Shown here: positions 60,597 through 64,000 of the stretch, piece after piece | Layout: every line of letters starts with the position of its first letter | How positions within the stretch are numbered: the stretch's first letter is position 1 | DNA from: Hypericibacter adhaerens | GTDB lineage: Bacteria > Pseudomonadota > Alphaproteobacteria > Dongiales > Dongiaceae | Reading direction: 5' to 3' | DNA length: 64,000 nt | Assembly (NCBI RefSeq): GCF_008728835.1 | Contig: NZ_CP042582.1 | Coordinates: 3,375,001 to 3,439,000, forward strand | Notes under the pieces: model-generated | The model's database searches: none | What the model was told of the DNA's origin: nothing | Seen by the model: the letters and a program-made list of their open reading frames with translations, nothing else | Translations under genes and position numbers: made by a program

Positions 60597-61565
60597 ATGA
60601 CCCGCAGCACCGAAAGGCCGGCACCGCTGAGTTTCCGGCACCGCCATCTGCTCGGCATCGATGGCCTCACCCGAGACGAAATCTCGGGGCTGCTGGACCT
60701 TTCCGAATCCTATATCGACCGCATGCGCCAGAAGGAGAAGGGCTCGCTCCTGCTCGGCCGCACGGTCATGAACCTGTTCTTCGAGAACTCCACCCGCACC
60801 CGCACCTCGTTCGAGCTCGCGGCCAAGCGGCTCGGCGCCGACGTCGTCAACATGCAGGTGCAGGCGAGCTCGATCAAGAAGGGCGAGACGCTGCTCGACA
60901 CCGCGATCACCCTCAACGCCATGCATCCCGACGTGCTGGTGGTGCGCCACCCGGACTCGGGCGCCGTCAACCTGCTGTCGCAGAAGGTCGATTGCGCCGT
61001 CATCAATGCCGGCGACGGCACGCACGAGCATCCGACCCAGGCGCTGCTCGACGCGCTCACCATCCGCCGCCGGCGCGGCCGGCTCGAGGGGCTGATCGTG
61101 GCGATCTGCGGCGACATCCTCCACAGCCGCGTGGCGCGCTCCAACATCCATCTCCTCACCACCATGGGTGCCACGGTGCGGGTGATCGCGCCCCCGACGC
61201 TCCTGCCCGCCGCCATCGAGAAGCTCGGGGTCAAGGCCTTCACCGACATGCGCAAGGGGCTCGAGGGCGCGGACATCGTCATGATGCTGCGGCTCCAGAC
61301 CGAGCGCATGCAGGGCTCCTACGTGCCCTCGATCCGGGAATATTTCCGCTTCTTCGGCCTCGATTACGACAAGCTGGGTGCGGCCAAGCCGGACGCCCTC
61401 ATCATGCATCCGGGCCCGATGAACCGCGGCGTCGAGATCGACAGCGAGGTCGCCGACGATATCGGCCGCAGTGCCATCCGCGAGCAGGTCGAGATGGGCG
61501 TGGCCGTGCGCATGGCCTGCCTCGATCTCCTGACGCGCAGCCTGCGCGACAATCTCGGGAGCTGA
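60597..61565 (+). CDS. pyrB: aspartate carbamoyltransferase catalytic subunit
   Basis: The 322-residue enzyme carries the carbamoyl-phosphate motif [13 protein letters not shown] near residue 61, [29 protein letters not shown] and HPGPMNRG near 275. It condenses carbamoyl phosphate with aspartate in pyrimidine synthesis. A TTG 39 bases earlier is possible, but the ATG at 60597 gives the usual length. No ribosome site precedes it, in line with a leaderless transcript. pyrC follows after four bases, and its product, lacking metal ligands, may be a structural partner of this enzyme. Confidence 0.96.
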   Translation: MTRSTERPAPLSFRHRHLLGIDGLTRDEISGLLDLSESYIDRMRQKEKGSLLLGRTVMNLFFENSTRTRTSFELAAKRLGADVVNMQVQASSIKKGETLLDTAITLNAMHPDVLVVRHPDSGAVNLLSQKVDCAVINAGDGTHEHPTQALLDALTIRRRRGRLEGLIVAICGDILHSRVARSNIHLLTTMGATVRVIAPPTLLPAAIEKLGVKAFTDMRKGLEGADIVMMLRLQTERMQGSYVPSIREYFRFFGLDYDKLGAAKPDALIMHPGPMNRGVEIDSEVADDIGRSAIREQVEMGVAVRMACLDLLTRSLRDNLGS

Positions 61566-61569
61566 GGCC

Positions 61570-62886
61570 ATGACCCGCGGCACAAGGCAACCGCCCCGCC
61601 CGACCGCCTTCCTCAATGCGCGGCTGATCGATCCGACCTCGGGCTATGACGGCCCGGGCGGCCTCCTGGTGATCGATGGCGAGATCGCCGATCTGGGCCC
61701 CGATCTCGGCCGCTCCGGCCTGCCGGCCGACGCTATCGAGATCAATTGCAACGGCCATTGCCTGGTGCCGGGCCTGGTCGATATGCGCGTCCAGCTGCGC
61801 GAGCCCGGCGAGGAGCATAAGGAGACGATCGCGACCGCGAGCGAGGCGGCCGCGGCGGGCGGCATCACCAGCATGGTGACGCTGCCCAACAGCGACCCTG
61901 TCATCGACCAGGTCGCCGGCGTCGAGTTCATCGCCCGGCGCGCGCGGGAGACCAAGGGCACCAAGGTCTATTGCTACGGCGCCGTCACGCGCGGGCTCGA
62001 GGGCCAGCATATCGTCGAGCTGGGGCTGCTGGCCGAGAATGGGGCGCTCGGCTTCACCGACGGCACCAAGGCGGTCGCCAGCGCGCGCGTGCTGCGGCGC
62101 GCGATGAGCTATGCCAGCACCTTCGATCTCCTGATCCTGCAGCATCCCGAGGAGCCGGATCTGGCCTCGGGCGGCGTCATGAATGGCGGCGAGCTCGCCA
62201 CGCGGCTGGGATTGCCGGGCATCCCGCGCGACGCCGAGGTGATGATGATCGAGCGCGATCTCCATCTCGTGGCCATGACCGGCGCGCGCTACCACGTCGC
62301 CCATGTCTCGACGGCCGATTCCGTGGCCGCGATCCGCGCCGCCAAGGCGCGCGGCCTGAAGGTCACCTGCGATACCGCCCCGCCCTATTTCATCCTGACC
62401 GAGGCCGAGGTCGGCGATTACCGCACCTTCGCCAAGCTCTCGCCCCCCTTGCGCGGCGAAAGCGACCGCGCCGCCATCGCCCAAGCCGTCGCCGACGGCA
62501 CGATCGATGCCATCGCCAGCGATCACGCACCGCACGACCAGGAATCGAAGCGCGTGCCCTTCGCTCATGCCGAGTTCGGCATCGTCGGGCTGGAGACGCT
62601 GCTGCCCCTGTCGCTGGAGCTGGTGCATCAGGGCCGGCTGCCGATGATCGAGCTGATCCGCCGGCTCTCGACCCGGCCGGCCGACATCCTGCGTCTGCCG
62701 CAGGGCCGCCTCGCCAAGGGCGCCCCCGCCGACCTCCTGCTGTTCGATCCCGAGGCGAAAGCCGTTATCGAGGTCGACCGCTTCCGCAGCAAATCGAAGA
62801 ACTCGCCCTTTGACGGCCGCCCCGTGAAGGGCCATGTGCTGCGCACCCTGGTGGATGGCCGCACCGTCTACGAAGCGTACGCCTGA
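61570..62886 (+). CDS. pyrC: dihydroorotase-like protein (PyrC type) lacking the HxH metal site
   Basis: The 438-residue protein is clearly of the class I dihydroorotase family: CLVPGLVDMRVQLREPGEEHKETI, VTLPNSDPVID, YHVAHVSTADS (His245) and ASDHAPHDQESK (Asp318). However, the first metal-binding motif, normally HxH, reads R73-V-Q75, and the usual H-C-E/D segment is QHPEEP. With these ligands gone the active-site zinc pair should not form, so this may be a non-catalytic homologue of the PyrC' type that stabilises aspartate carbamoyltransferase. A separate active dihydroorotase would then be needed elsewhere. The gene lies four bases after pyrB and 16 before plsY. Confidence 0.88.
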   Translation: MTRGTRQPPRPTAFLNARLIDPTSGYDGPGGLLVIDGEIADLGPDLGRSGLPADAIEINCNGHCLVPGLVDMRVQLREPGEEHKETIATASEAAAAGGITSMVTLPNSDPVIDQVAGVEFIARRARETKGTKVYCYGAVTRGLEGQHIVELGLLAENGALGFTDGTKAVASARVLRRAMSYASTFDLLILQHPEEPDLASGGVMNGGELATRLGLPGIPRDAEVMMIERDLHLVAMTGARYHVAHVSTADSVAAIRAAKARGLKVTCDTAPPYFILTEAEVGDYRTFAKLSPPLRGESDRAAIAQAVADGTIDAIASDHAPHDQESKRVPFAHAEFGIVGLETLLPLSLELVHQGRLPMIELIRRLSTRPADILRLPQGRLAKGAPADLLLFDPEAKAVIEVDRFRSKSKNSPFDGRPVKGHVLRTLVDGRTVYEAYA

Positions 62887-62902
62887 TGAAAGCCTGGGCC
62901 TG

Positions 62903-63532
62903 ATGGCCGATCCCGCGGCCGGCTTCGACTTGACCTGGCTGCATCTGGCCGGGCTGGTGCTGGGCTATCTCCTGGGCTCGATCCCGTTCGGCCTGCTGCT
63001 CACGGGCGCGGCGGGCCTGGGCGACATCCGCAAGATCGGCTCCGGCAATATCGGCGCCACCAACGTCTTGCGCACCGGCAACAAGCCGCTGGCGCTGGCG
63101 ACCCTGCTGCTCGATGGCGGCAAGGGCGCGGCCGCGGTGCTGGTCGCGCGCTACGCCTTCCCCGAAGCCGGGCCGTTGCTGCCGCTCATCGCCGGCGGCG
63201 GCGCCATGCTGGGCCATCTCTACCCGGTCTGGCTCGGCTTCAAGGGCGGCAAGGGTGTCGCCACCAGCCTCGGCACGCTCCTGGCGCTCGACTGGCGCGT
63301 CGGCGCGCTCGCCTGCGCGACCTGGCTCCTGATCGCCCTCCTCTTTCGCTATTCCTCGCTCTCGGCCCTCCTGGCCTTGGCTCTGGCGCCGGTCTTCGCC
63401 TGGTTCCTCGCGGGTCCTGCGCTCGCGATCTTCGCGATCATCGTCGCGGCCCTCGTCTGGTGGCGCCACCGCGAGAACATTCGCCGCCTCCTCAAGGGCG
63501 AGGAGCCGAAGATCGGGCAGAAGAAGGGCTGA
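62903..63532 (+). CDS. plsY: glycerol-3-phosphate acyltransferase PlsY
   Basis: The 209-residue inner-membrane enzyme has the three PlsY motifs: GSIPFGLLL, GSGNIGATNVLRTGNKPLA around 45-63, and GHLYPVWLGFKGGKGVATSLG around 104-124. It transfers an acyl group from acyl phosphate to glycerol-3-phosphate, the first step of phospholipid synthesis. Start 62903 is the ATG that begins MADPAAG; the stretch between it and pyrC has a short unused ATG. It continues the pyrB-pyrC transcript. The C-terminus is basic and Gln/Lys-rich. Confidence 0.95.
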   Translation: MADPAAGFDLTWLHLAGLVLGYLLGSIPFGLLLTGAAGLGDIRKIGSGNIGATNVLRTGNKPLALATLLLDGGKGAAAVLVARYAFPEAGPLLPLIAGGGAMLGHLYPVWLGFKGGKGVATSLGTLLALDWRVGALACATWLLIALLFRYSSLSALLALALAPVFAWFLAGPALAIFAIIVAALVWWRHRENIRRLLKGEEPKIGQKKG

Positions 63533-63546
63533 CGCGAGGAGCCGGC

Positions 63547-64000
63547 ATGTTACGCGACCAAATTCTAAACGAGATACGCAGACTCGCAGTGGCGAACGGC
63601 GGTCAGCCACCAGGGTGGAATACTTTTTCTAAAGCCACGGGCATTCGCATCCACGAGTGGCGTGGCGTGTACTGGTCGAAATGGAGCGATGCCACGCGCG
63701 AAGCTGGATTTGAGCCGAATAGCCGTGTCACCGCGTACTCCAACGACTATTTTCTGAGGAAACTCGCAGAAGCTGCCCGACATTTTGCTGCCATTCCTAA
63801 TACGATTCAGATGGCGATGTACCGTCGCACTGACCCATCATTCCCCGCCCGGCAGACGTTCAACGCAAACTTTGCGTCGAGAGCAGAAATGCTCTCCCAA
63901 TTTCGCAAGTGGGTAGGTCTGCATTCGGAGTTTGCAGACGTTGCAGCGCTATTCCCTCTCGAAGTGGAGAAGGACGCCAAAGAAAAAGCCGTCCGAGCAA
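63547..64000 (+). CDS. probable homing-endonuclease-associated-repeat protein, 3' end outside the window
   Basis: The frame starts 15 bases after plsY and runs off the right edge after 151 codons. The first 60 residues (RRLAVANGGQPPGWNTFSKA ... IHEWRGVYWSKWSDATREAGFEPN) recall the repeat found next to GIY-YIG and HNH nucleases, where Trp-rich small domains bind DNA. The assignment is from pattern memory. A second helical segment follows (DYFLRKLAEAARHFAAIPN). Base composition drops sharply from about 70% G+C in plsY to near 53%, and codon choice (ATA, CTA, TTA, AAT) is unlike all neighbours, so the gene was probably acquired. A GAGGAG site precedes the ATG. Confidence 0.6.
   Translation, partial: MLRDQILNEIRRLAVANGGQPPGWNTFSKATGIRIHEWRGVYWSKWSDATREAGFEPNSRVTAYSNDYFLRKLAEAARHFAAIPNTIQMAMYRRTDPSFPARQTFNANFASRAEMLSQFRKWVGLHSEFADVAALFPLEVEKDAKEKAVRA

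Overview
The window is a high-GC, densely coded chromosomal segment from an alphaproteobacterium. A Rhodospirillales-type lineage is my guess from gene content: FixL/FixJ/FixK, a glycerol-type ABC transporter, PyrC of the alphaproteobacterial type, and paired G+C-rich extragenic palindromes. There is no 16S rRNA or other marker, so this is order-level inference only. It holds about 55 protein genes, one tRNA-Ser(GCU), one intact IS110-family element and several families of dispersed extragenic repeats.

Left third (1-22 kb). A truncated secreted protein, tRNA-Ser, an EF-hand lipoprotein, NhaA and a DUF502 protein come first, followed by a valine-catabolism operon (acyl-CoA dehydrogenase, 3-hydroxyisobutyryl-CoA hydrolase, 3-hydroxyisobutyrate dehydrogenase). 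An oxygen-regulation block follows: FixL, FixJ, a stand-alone receiver protein and a Crp/FixK-type regulator with FixJ-like sites upstream, then a CBS-pair protein. Next is a C3-carbon block. dhaK stands alone, and facing it is a 12-gene convergent operon. It encodes a GlpV-type binding protein, two permeases, a DUF2160 membrane protein, two ATPases, DhaL, DhaM, HPr, Enzyme I, a small helix-turn-helix protein and a cupin. Most junctions overlap by 4-17 bases. A complete phosphotransfer chain for dihydroxyacetone kinase is therefore wired to an ABC importer, and dhaK and the operon share a GTTTAG-repeat motif upstream.

Middle (22-44 kb). Here lie a large MscS-type channel, small membrane proteins, an Old-Yellow-Enzyme homologue and pstSCAB with a clear Pho box. 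An IS110-family element is inserted inside an extragenic palindrome. Its 197-base leader can be folded into a bridge RNA whose four guides match the insertion site and the element's own ends. A patatin-like lipoprotein, two MFS transporters, a C45-type acyltransferase, a FAD oxidoreductase, a cystathionine-lyase-type enzyme, a YfcG-type glutathione transferase and a DedA-PAP2-LssY triple fusion follow.

Right third (44-64 kb). gatCAB is followed by the most unusual locus of the window: three tandem secreted proteins that join an N-terminal YbjN-like domain to a trypsin-like protease domain, plus a fourth gene encoding the YbjN-like part alone with a Gly/Ser-rich tail. After that come a divergent AKR/TetR pair with duplicated palindromic operators, a thioesterase, tandem LysE exporters, ruvX, a CoA-transferase, an MFS transporter, and pyrB-pyrC-plsY. 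This PyrC has lost its first metal-binding HxH motif. The window ends in a lower-GC, probably acquired gene that runs off the edge.

The observations I consider most novel are the YbjN-protease array, the bridge-RNA reading of the IS110 element, and the ABC-plus-PTS dihydroxyacetone operon.
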